Positions 11,598-21,155 of a DNA stretch of 64,000 nucleotides are shown piece by piece (the stretch's first letter is position 1; every line of letters starts with the position of its first letter). The stretch comes from Asterias rubens (Eukaryota > Echinodermata > Asteroidea > Forcipulatida > Asteriidae), in NCBI RefSeq assembly GCF_902459465.1, contig NC_047071.1, forward strand, positions 10,370,002-10,434,001, written 5' to 3'. The translations under genes and the position numbers were made by a program. The notes under the pieces were generated by a model. It saw only the letters and a list, made by a program, of their open reading frames with translations. It had not been told where the DNA came from and ran no database searches.

Positions 11598-13900
11598 TTA
11601 CTTCTTTGGGGGTTTGGCCCCTTCCTCTTTTTTTTCATTTGCTTTCTGCTGCTTCAAACGCATGGCCTCGGCATCTCTGAAAGAACAAACAAAAAAGTGC
11701 ATTATGTTATTTCAAGGTATTACACAGGATTGGTAAGAACAAGAAACACAACGAAACAATCAGACAGCTTTCAGACTTTAAACTAAAACAAAAATTAGTT
11801 TTAGTCTGAAAACTTTCTGTTTATTTTGTTGTTCATATAAACACCATGTTTTGTATGTGAAATGAAGTCATATTAAAAAAAAAGTATCAGAAAACCTAAA
11901 TAAGATTTTGCAGCTGATATCGGTTGTTACAACCAATATTATTGACAATATGTTTACAAAAATGGTGCATGGTTTTGCACCATTTTCTCATGACTCACAC
12001 AATGGATTAAGCCCAAACTTCCACAGGTCTGTTATTCATGTATTCTTATGTTTGATCACACAAAACTTGAATACTGTATGCAACTATTGGTCAGCTCACC
12101 ACCAATCCTGTATAACACCTTTATAACACTGGTTATATTGCTATTTGATGGCGCAGGGAGCTCAATGAAATATAAAACCCAGGAAAAATCCTGACAAGTC
12201 AAAGCGATGAAAGATTTGGGAAAGAAATCGGCAGAATATGGGAATAAAATATTTGTAACCTACACTGTAACTATTTAACTACAAAGTGTGACAAGAATCT
12301 TAATTTTTGTTTACCTGTGACGTCTGTCCTCCAGGCTTTTCCCATCCCCTTTTTTCTTTCCTTGTTCTTGTTTCTTCTGATTTTTCGCCCTCGCAAGTTC
12401 TCTCTGGTTTCCACCTGAATTTAACCAAACAAAACATACACACAGTGTAAAAGTAATGAGTACAGATAGAAAGATAGTCTTTCTAAGAGCTTTCAATCAG
12501 TGTGCAATACAACTTTACCATTTCTCATTGCAAAACCACTTACACATAATTTATGATGTATATATCTGCAAATTTTTCTAAACTAGCTTACAAGTTAAAG
12601 CAGAGGTTTATTTTTTTTTCGGCCTGGAATAACTTCACTTCGAAGTGACCTCAATTTCTTTGTTATATGGATGGCTGATATATTTCCCATGCTTTGTTTT
12701 ACCCAATCACAGAGGGACAGCAGGTCCTGAAATTTATGCTCCCACCCATTCCAATTATTTCCCTTTTCAGGTGGTCGTTGTGTAATCCCAAAACTTCCAG
12801 ACCTTTGTCTTTTTATACAAAGGCGGCTTACAAGAATGGACACTCGGGCAGTGTTGTAGCCACGGTGGGCAATGCTTGGCAAGCCTGCCCAGGACTAACA
12901 AATTTCGCACAGCACTCTGAGCAAAAAAGCTGTGCTGTCAAGAGCGCAGATTTCCCCCAGATTGCACTTACAGTCACTCAGTGTTACAGCAATGATGGCC
13001 CTATACAGTGTTATATGATATCTAACTTGGTGTACCAAATTGGATTTAAGACCCACCACTAAAATTGGTCTAGATACAACCATGGAGTACAACACTGACT
13101 GACTGCCACCATTAATTATCATAACAATGCATTCATAAAGTGCGATGCCAATGGAGATATTCAAGTCCAACTCCAAGCTTGGCAAGATTACTTTTTACAG
13201 CATGCCAGGATGGCAGATCAAACATAAATAAGTAAATGACTTTTAACTGTGGCTGTGTCACTGTCAGTCACTCATATAATATTAATTGTTCAGTTGTAAA
13301 CAAGCATTCAATAATTGTGCAAGTAACAATCATTAATGAATAAAGTTATTGTATTTACATTAAATACGATAACTTTTTATTCATTAATGATTGAATGAAA
13401 TTGTAAATTTGTTTGTAAATTACAAACAAAATTTACAATTTCATTCAATTCAATCGATGATTATTTATTGATTTGACTTGGTGATTACACCATTATAATT
13501 ATTATATATTGATTTTTTGATTTTTTTATTATAATTTAAATCAAATAAGCAAACATTCCATACAAAAAAATTGCAAAAAATGGCGCTATACTCCAGAGTG
13601 AAATAACACACAAAGTAATTATCAGGGATAACACGAGATTTATACAAAATCAGTTTTAAAACCATGAGTCGGTGCTATTTTATTTTGTGTAACTGTGCAC
13701 TGGACTATGTAACTGTATGTTTAGTGTTTAGTGAAGTAAACTCTGTGTGTGTACACATGAATACCCGTACGTAGTACACATTTCCGTGTCCGATACCGAT
13801 CCTGTCAGTTATTTAATCAAATGAGATAATCTTTTGATAAAAATGAGCGAAAAAGTGGTGGCAGGATACGGAAATCTCCCCGAGTCTACTTACGTGTCAT
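11598..13900 (-). CDS. SERF: Small EDRK-rich factor (SERF), three exons, 61 aa
   Basis: Coding exons on the minus strand: 13894-13900 (seven bases, ATGACAC, followed by a GTAAGT donor), 12315-12414, and 11598-11676 ending in TAA. Joining them gives MTRGNQRELARAKNQKKQ at the start, the invariant opening of SERF/4F5 proteins, then a Lys/Gly/Asp linker, RRHRDAEAMRLKQQKANEKK and a short basic end. Length (61 aa) and the near-absence of hydrophobic residues match the family. The phases fit exactly (7 + 100 + 79 bases = 62 codons including stop). SERF proteins are small, highly charged and disordered; they modify amyloid aggregation and have been linked to nucleic-acid binding. SERF1A is adjacent to SMN1 in human 5q13; here SERF lies next to SMN in convergent orientation. 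Intron 1 (12415-13893) hosts repeats, and intron 2 (11677-12314) shows nothing except a short hairpin near 11768-11812. Confidence 0.95.
13332..13451. repeat. Two adjacent AT-rich hairpins in SERF intron 1
   Basis: CATTAATGAATAAAGTTAT faces ATAACTTTTTATTCATTAATG, and directly beside it TTGAATGAAATTGTAAAT faces ATTTACAATTTCATTCAA. They could be the ends of two small elements or one complex element. The rest of intron 1 from 12415 to 13330 shows no supported exon. Confidence 0.65.
13782..13881. mobile_element. Small MITE next to the SERF first splice site
   Basis: The right end AAAAAGTGGTGGCAGGATACGGAAA matches the right end of the element at 31101-31234, and a left-end fragment of the same family lies near 2257-2275. 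The left end TTTCCGTGTCCGATACCGATCCTG is diverged. Confidence 0.6.
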
Positions 13901-15287
13901 TCTGATATGAGTTTATGTCACAATATCACCGGAAAATGACAATTTCAACCGGGCTTACTGCATATATCGCTGACGTTTCAATAGCCAATTATTTGCTATC
14001 TGATATTTAGTGCATGGTACCGAAACTCTTGTCCTCACTGTTCGGTTTAATTTTAACGTGGTATGTGTTTCCGAGGAGAGTGGGTACCAGACGATTAAAA
14101 TAGTAAAAGGGCGCCCTCATCGCCAGTCATAAGTGAAAAACTAATTATTGCTTGTGACGACTGGGAGTCATTCTGACTATGATGAGCCTTTTTGTGAGGA
14201 AAGTGGGGCTTGAGAAGGGATTTCTTGAAAATCCCTTAAAATAAGGGCTTTTTATAAAAACGGTAAAAACAATGGATATTAATAGAGGTTATAAGTAACA
14301 TATATGAGGATACACAGACATGTTTAAGCAATGCATACAATAGTGGTAGCCTCCTGAGCGGTCGAAATTAGATTTCACATCCTCAAAACTAAAGCACTGT
14401 CAGATGAGAGCCCTTTAGGAAGACCTTTAAATGTTCCAAGATCCAATCCTTTTTCTTGGAGATACGGCCGATCATAAGTGCATTTTATTGTTACTCTGTG
14501 TCAGTTTCGTGTAGGCTATACAAACAAATGCTTGTGAACACTGTAAGCGCAGATGAATTTTTGAGAAAGGTCAAAATGAATTTTTGAGAAAGGTAAAGTA
14601 CAATCTATTTTGCCATATCCATAGCAAAAATAAGAACGTGTAAAAAGAGGCTGAAATAGGACCACTTCCAAAGCACTCCATTGGAAACTTTGAAGCGGAA
14701 ACATTGAAGTGCTGAATATTTCTCAACTTATTCAGCGTCTTCATTTTAGTGGTAGCTAGGCCTACATCCCCGGCCCTGCCTGGCGCCACTGTTGATGTGA
14801 ATACGCATAGCCATAATTTTAAAGAGATTTTCAGCCCTGTCCAATATTATTATTATGCTGTATAAAAAAACACATTTCTTGTTATAGAAATTCGCGCCTA
14901 AGCAAGATCGATCTTGAACTATCACAATGTTGCGGTGTGTTGTATACACATGCACTTTTTCATTGTTTGTCATCAAACATTGTGGTTAATGACGTCATGT
15001 GCAATCCATTTATTGCGTCAGCAGATTGTACGCGCGCGTGTGACGTACATTACAGGATCTATATCTATACGATCTATATACGCGCAGTGATTGTACGCGC
15101 ACATGCTCTAGCTCATTGTTGCTATGACGTTATTTCTTGTTTTGGTATCTTAGCAAAACACAAGTTTAGTAACATGTGAATTCGATGTCAACACCTTTAT
15201 TCACCATAATAATGGTGGCAAAATACGATGCGACAAGCTTAAATGCCGGTACTCTGGTCATTACCAATTTGAAGCCTATTGTCCGCA
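13901..15287. other. Divergent spacer between SERF and the Kelch gene
   Basis: Transcription leaves this spacer in both directions, so it should contain both promoters. The left part is AT-rich and carries no supported frame. The right part has a cluster of CRE-like sites, annotated separately. Confidence 0.4.
14990..15130 (+). promoter_or_regulatory. Cluster of CRE-like sites upstream of the Kelch gene
   Basis: A perfect palindromic TGACGTCA lies at 14990-14997, with half-sites TGACGTAC at 15041 and TGACGTTA at 15125. The surrounding sequence has an unusual concentration of CG words (ACGCGCGCGTG, ACGCGCAGTG, ACGCGCACATG). The position, 160-300 bases before the ATG, suits a promoter bound by CREB/ATF-type factors. 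This is inference only. Confidence 0.35.
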
Positions 15288-18200
15288 ATGCGAAGGTGGA
15301 AAAACAGGAAACGAAATGCCCCTACACAACAAGGGAACACAGCACAGACGAAGAATTCTACCACCACCAACCAACGGCCGAATGATTCTGTTACCCAGCT
15401 GCAGAAGGGCTCTGTCAGCAAGCTGCAGAAGGGTTCTGTCAGCAAGTTGAAGAAGGGTTCTGTCAACACCAAGGAGTCTGTGAGTCTTCCGCAAGTAGAA
15501 TCTTTAGAACATGATCTCACGTCGGGACCATCCCAGCCCAACAAGGCGCCAGTATCGAACCCACCGAAAGGAATGGTGTTGTCAGAGCCACCAGAGTTGC
15601 AATTGAAACTTAGCACGCTGCTGGAGGTATCTCATCCAAATGTTGTACTCCCATCGTCCGACGCTCTTCACTCCGAGCACGTGCTCGTGGCAATGGCCGC
15701 ACTGTGGAAGAAGAAACAACTGAACGACGTGGTGCTGGCCATTGGACCACACCGGATTGGAACCCATAAACTAATCCTTGCCGCTTGCAGTGGATACTTT
15801 CTGGAACTCTTTACGAAGGACGGAGTTGGAGACAGCGATGACGAGTTCCTGTACACGCTTCATGGTATCTCCTTCGAGACTCTCAAACTGCTCCTGGAGG
15901 CGATGTACACGGGTCACTTCTCCGTAGACTCTTCTCGACTCGAGGAGATACTCTCGGCAGCCGTCTATCTCAAACTGTCCTTTGCACTCAAAATTTGTAG
16001 CGATTTCATGATCGGAAGCTTGAATACGCACACCTGCTTGAGAACTTTAGGGTTGGCTACTGTATTCGGCTTGACGCGAGTGATTGATAAAGCATTTGAA
16101 ATGGCGTCCAGAAATTTCTCCCTGGTTGCTGATACTCCGGATTTCTTGGAGTTACCAGAGAAGACTCTGATGACTCTTATATCCCGGGATGACTTGGTCG
16201 TGGACACCGAGCTGAGTGTCTTCCAAGCAATGCTACGTTGGATTGACGTTTACCGTGAGGTACGGCTGGACCACGCTTCCCTGCTCCTTGAGAATGTCCG
16301 TCTCCCGATGATCAAGCCTCCGGACCTCGTGGACCACGTGGAAAGCGTTGAGTACCTCATGAGACTCCCCGAATGTGAGGCTCTGGTGAAGGAGGCACTT
16401 CACTATTACTGCTTGCCTCTACGGCAGAGCATTATGCAGTCTAAGCGGACTACTCCTCGGTCTACAGTACACCTTACCACCATGGTGGCGCTGGGTGGAC
16501 ATCCTCGTCTGGCTAAACAACCAGTGGGGAATGTCTTGATGTACTACAACTCCAACACAAATGAATGGAGAATGCTTTCCAAAATGATTCACCCGAGACA
16601 TCATCATGCTGGTAAGTTATCTGACCTTTTTCCGAATGTGTACAAGCGATGTACACGGGATCCCAACCCAAATGCCACCAAATTAAAGGTAAACAAAATT
16701 ATGAGCAAGGTGGTGGGTAAACTTTTGGTAATATATTTTCTTTAATAGAAACACAGACCATACATGTGTGGTTAAACTGTAAGTTGACTATAACTTAAGG
16801 TGATTACCCGACCTTACAATACATAATGATGAACAACTTAATTTAAAACGCACAGTTTAGTTATAATACGCGAGGGTGCAGGCGGATCAGCCAACTTATG
16901 CTTGCAAACTCTAGCATATTGTGCAATACGGCCTTTAACCGACGGAGACTGTTATCATTATTCCATTGTCCCCCATTTTCAGCTGCCGTCCTGGGCGGAT
17001 TTCTGTACGTTGCTGGTGGGAGGGAGGTTCTTAACAGCCCAGACGCCCCGTTGAAATCAGGTCATAGATACGACCCACGTACGGACTCGTGGATTCAAAT
17101 TGCAGACATGCGCAACGCGAGGGAGAGCTTCCAGATGGGAGTGGTGGATGGAATGATCTATGCTGTTGGTGAGTGGTCATTGTCTCTTAGATTTCCATTG
17201 TCAATGTTTTGATTTTTCAACCCCGCACCTCACTTTTCCTCTTCGGGCAGTGTGGTAGGGCTGCAGAGACTCTCCAGTTTACACTACAAGTTTGGATTAA
17301 TATTCCATGACTTCCATTTTCTCTGCAGTACGCCTTCACGTTGTTCTCAGCCGTCCTACCTTCCTCTTGCCTTCATGAGTGTCATTGCTTTCCTGCAGTG
17401 GCCTTTAAACGTGACCAATCCACTTCCATCTTCCAAAATGTTTTTTACTCAGCACTGTGTGATTTGTATGATGATGGCATGGGTGGCTTGTCAATTTCGC
17501 CACTGTACACGGGGGACACGGGTTTGTCTCCTCCCCTTGTGGTGTTATTTTGTTTTTACTCATACCAGTTTCTCAACGAATTTATGGACCAATTTTAGGA
17601 GGACGTATGAATAGCGATTCGTCATTGGCTGCCGTGGAGAGATACAACCCAAACACCGACCAATGGGAAGACAGGGCACCACTTTCAACTCCTAGACGAT
17701 GTGTTGCTGTCGCTGTGCATGATGGAAAGTTGTATGCCGTGGGTGGATCAGGTGACAACAACTAAAATAAAAAATTATTTTTATGTTGAAAGAAACTTTT
17801 TAAAACTCGTCACTTTGACGGTTTTCAAAGCAAGGGTTTTCAAACCACGGGCCTTTTGAAATAATATCGTCACTATTATGCTGGTTTTACACCAAGGGCT
17901 CGTTAAAATCTCGTCACTATGCCGGTTTCAAACCACGCACCTTTTTACTCGTCACTATGCCGGTTTTATAAAAACTAAGCTGGTTTATAACCACGGGCCT
18001 TTTCAAATCTCGTCACTTTGCTGGTTTTTAATCCGCGAGCAATTTTCCGGGTTAGCCCAACCAAGGAAAGGGTCAGCTACGCTTGGACCCAAAATCCGGG
18101 TCAATTCTGACCCGGGATGAGTGTATAGAGTGATCCAATACCATTTGTAGGCCTACTAGTAATTTGCAATACTTAAAATATGATGGTGAAGGTAGCACTT

Positions 18201-18731
18201 AAACTAATTACATAACAAAGTTCATGGGCTTTCGTAGCAACAACTATTTCATCAGATGCAATTAGTTATGCCTTTTGTATTATGTTTAACACAGGAAACA
18301 AGAAAATATCCAATAAGGTTGAGGTTTACTTGCCCCGCTCCGACACATGGAAGACGAAAAAAGACTTGAAGTCACCACGATTCTTCTCCCACTTGTCATC
18401 CGTTGGGGATTACCTCTACCTGGCTGGCGGTGCCGAAGTCGACCCTACCGGGGGAGGAGTTCGGTGTGTCCCGCATATCCAACGCTACGACCCTGTCAAG
18501 GACACGTGGACCAAACTGAGAGCTATGAGGCAGCCCCGGGCCGAGGCGGCAAGCTGCGTAGTGGGTACCCGCATCTACGTCATAGGGGGGTATTGCTGGG
18601 ACAAGAAATCCTGGCTTCGGTCTGCCGAGTGTTACGATGTAGAGGCGGACGAATGGACAGACGTTGAGGATTGCACAAACGCTTACACTGGAATGGCTTG
18701 CTGCTGTTTAACACTTCATAAACTTCCCTGA
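15288..18731 (+). CDS. BTB-BACK-Kelch protein, KLHL26/KLHL9-like, four exons, 699 aa
   Basis: Exons: 15288-16611, 16983-17168, 17599-17751, 18295-18731 (TGA). All junctions keep phase 1. Residues 1-130 are Lys/Ser/Thr-rich with three copies of a KGSV repeat. A BTB domain follows (about 135-240; LNDVVLAIG, HKLILAACSGYF), then BACK (about 245-350), then six Kelch blades marked by ALGG, LYVAGG, IYAVGG, LYAVGG, LYLAGG and IYVIGG. Proteins of this class are usually substrate adaptors of Cullin-3 ubiquitin ligases: BTB binds CUL3 and the propeller binds substrate. The segment YYCLPLRQSIMQSKRT before the first blade and the last blades recall KLHL26, with KLHL9/13 as the alternative. The first in-frame ATG after a stop is at 15288; a longer frame would need a TTG start. 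An upstream coding exon is not excluded. Confidence 0.9.
17790..18045. repeat. Imperfect minisatellite in the Kelch gene intron 3
   Basis: About five diverged units of the form CTCGTCACTATGCCGGTTTT followed by CAAACCACGGGCCTTTT are strung together with a period of roughly 45-60 bases. The exon junctions on either side remain in phase, so the array is intronic. Confidence 0.7.
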
Positions 18732-19009
18732 AAGTTAAATAATATTTCTTGAACAAAATGAAACTCCATTATGCCGCCACAACGGTAGTTAATGTGGTAG
18801 GCCTATTTGGGGGCAATGGGGATGGTTACGTCGTTGACGGGTCCAGGACTATGGGAAAGGAGGTTTGCGAACTGACTTCAAAACTTGGTTTTGTTTTCTA
18901 AAATTGATTACCGGTAATTGACTACAATTCTGATATGAAAATCGAGACATACTCACGAACCCCTGGATCCGCCGATGAGCGAAGTCCAATCAATGAAAGG
19001 GGCAAGAAA
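18732..19009. other. Region after the Kelch stop codon
   Basis: This is a presumed 3' untranslated region. I found no clear AATAAA close to the stop and no other feature. Confidence 0.35.
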
Positions 19010-19505
19010 AAAGTTTATTGCCGGTGTCAGATGCAATTGTGTCCACCATGCAATACTGTCCGCTCCGGACTCCCCTGCATATGCAATCGTGTCCGGGGCT
19101 ATAAATCCGTCCCCGGACATGTACATGACTGTGTGTGCGCGTAAGCAAGAGCGTGCATGCACTGAACCTACGAACGTATATTATGCAGCATGAATATTCA
19201 CGTATTTTATGATTGCAGCGAATACCCAACGGCCGAACATTTCCCATGTCATTCGTAACATGCACTTAGCTTGTAAAAGAAGGGCGAATGTGTTCCGTTG
19301 ATCAATGGCGTTTAATTTACCGCAAGGATAGTTTTGCACGGGGCGGACACAACTGCATATGCAAATGTGTCCGGGCGGACACAATTGCATTATGCAGCAG
19401 CGTCCGGGCGGACACGATTGCATATGCGAAACCGTCCGGCGAACATTATTGCATATGCAATAATGTCCTCCGGATAGTATTGCATAGAGGACATAATTGC
19501 ATGCG
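19010..19505. repeat. Array of palindromic GGACAC-ATTGCATATGCAAT units
   Basis: Two clusters (about 19025-19120 and 19335-19505) hold at least seven diverged units of about 30-35 bases. Each combines CGGACAC(A/G)ATTGCATATGCAA with GTGTCCGGGCGGACAC, so almost the whole unit is self-complementary (for example GCATATGCAA, CCGGGCGGAC). Many units contain TGCATATGCA or ATGCAAAT, the latter equal to the octamer bound by POU factors. It could be a decayed tandem element, a satellite seed or a regulatory cluster. Confidence 0.65.
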
Positions 19506-19871
19506 ACACCGGCATCGGTTTTTGTTCGCAGATTGTTTCGAAAATTCAAAAACGTGTTGTTGTTGTTGCAAACACTGACAATTTTAATGTCGTTTACGCC
19601 AAGTAAAATTAATGTCCCAAAGGACACTGCTCCCTTTTCATGATTCAAACAAACGTGCTTGGCTTTATTTTGGTTGAGGATTAATAAATGGGGTAAAAAC
19701 AAAAGTCATGTCGCATGCTTCTGCTGTTGCTGACACTGGTGGCCGAGATTTGTTTCAAGAAAATGTATAAGGGAAAAAGGCTTTTCCCTTCTAAACTGAT
19801 TCCCCTTAGAATGCACGCCGATGCACGCTATACAAATAAATATCTAGGCATTATAACTGGTAGTCATTAAT

Positions 19872-20245
19872 TTGGATACTATTGGTAATTACTCAAAATA
19901 GTTATTAGCATAAAACCTTACTTGCTAACGAGTAATGGGGAGCTTTTGATAGTATTAACCATTGTGAGAAACGGCTCCCTCTGAAGTAACGTAGTTTTCG
20001 AGAGATAAGTAATTTTCTACGAATTTGATTTCGAGACCTCAAAATTAGATTTTCAGGTATCGAAATCAAGCATCTGAAAGCACACAACTTCGTGTGACAA
20101 GGGTGTCTTTCTCTCATTATTATCTCGCAACTTCGACAACATTGAGCTCAAATTTGTCACAGGTTCGTTATTTTATGCATAATAACGTTGACACCAAGTG
20201 AGAAGACTGGATTTGACAATTACCAATAGTGTCCGTGTCTTTAAA
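19872..20245 (+). mobile_element. MITE family E1, copy 1
   Basis: Ends GGATACTATTGGTAATTACTC and AATTACCAATAGTGTCC are inverted repeats. The middle contains the family hairpin, here GATTTCGAGACCTC and its complement. Eight other copies occur in the window. Confidence 0.75.
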
Positions 20246-20549
20246 TTGAAACACTAGCTGCAACGAGAAAGATGACAGGCCTACTGTACTATTATTTGTC
20301 TATACATCTTGACATGTAAACTAATTGAAGGAAAGAACAATTAATGTAAATAAATAAACGTAATTTTTGAACAATATCGGTAAGAGATTTAGGCCTACCA
20401 AAAATGTAATGGACCATGCGTTCATGACGTTATAATACGATAAGTTGGTCTCAACGTTTCGACCCCGAGCCTGCCGAAAGAAGTCATCGCAACAAGTCCT
20501 CGATCGCTCCCCCCTAATGATTATTTTGTTTCACAGTGGTCAATCTACA

Positions 20550-20760
20550 CTACTCTAAAATTGGGAAGTTCGTGGGTGGTGGGGTAAGAATCCCACCCGA
20601 GTAATGCCTGTGATTTTTTCCCCACAGAACTCGGGAAAGTATCGGTACTGAGTTTGGGCCAAATCAGTGCTGACACACATCGGTGTTAACATAATGGGTA
20701 AAAAACAAACTGAATATTCTTTATGCGATGCAATTAACGTATATTTTGTTTCACAACTTG
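20550..20760 (+). mobile_element. SINE family 3, degenerate copy
   Basis: A worn tRNA-like head (GAATCCCACCCGAGTAATGCCTGTG) is followed by ACTCGGGAAAGTA, ACACACATCGGTGT and ATGGGTAAAAAACAAACTGAATATTCTTTAT. The same order is found at 51555-51745 and 63245-63535. Confidence 0.65.
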
Positions 20761-20846
20761 GGCAGGTATTTTTTAGCTCCACTTGTGGCCAACTCTGAAT
20801 CCTTGCACAGAACGTGTAGGCCTACTATCTACAGGTATTTTTCAGA

Positions 20847-21155
20847 CCTTGAGACGCCTACTAGGTTAGATCATGGTCCGGTAATAGATCAAACAGCGCT
20901 GATGCGTCGGCACACATAAAAATGGGTACACACTTTGATCGGTCTGCTCATCTGCTGGTCACATCTGTGGGCACACTACGTACAGGTGAAACATGGCAGC
21001 CTTGAGACGCCTACTAGGTTAGATCATGGTCCGGTAAAAGATCAAACAGCGCTGATGCGTCGTCGGCACACATAAAAATGGGTACACACTTTGATCGGTC
21101 TGCTCATCTGCTGGTCACATCTGTGGGCACACTACGGACAGGTGAAACATGGCAG
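20847..21155 (+). promoter_or_regulatory. Tandemly duplicated promoter/leader of the methyltransferase gene
   Basis: A unit of about 153 bases starting CCTTGAGACGCCTACTAGG and ending CAGGTGAAACATGGCAGCC is present twice in direct succession (about 20847-21000 and 21001-21155), nearly identical apart from a three-base insertion and a few substitutions. The unit carries the start codon context. Copy 2 supplies the real ATG at 21149. The ATG of copy 1 at 20993 opens a nine-codon upstream frame (stop TAG 21020-21022) beginning with the same Met-Ala-Ala. Confidence 0.8.

Noticed and set aside
12595-13062. Overlapping frames of 95 (minus) and 122 (plus) codons in SERF intron 1
   Set aside because: SERF splices cleanly across this region; neither frame shows a known motif, and they overlap on opposite strands.
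15279-15287. Three extra residues at the Kelch protein start
   Set aside because: This extension would start at TTG; the first ATG in frame is at 15288.
19181-19702. 173-codon minus-strand frame with Cys-rich repeats
   Set aside because: It runs through the palindromic repeat array; the Cys and Ile residues follow from the repeat unit, and there is no splice or start context.
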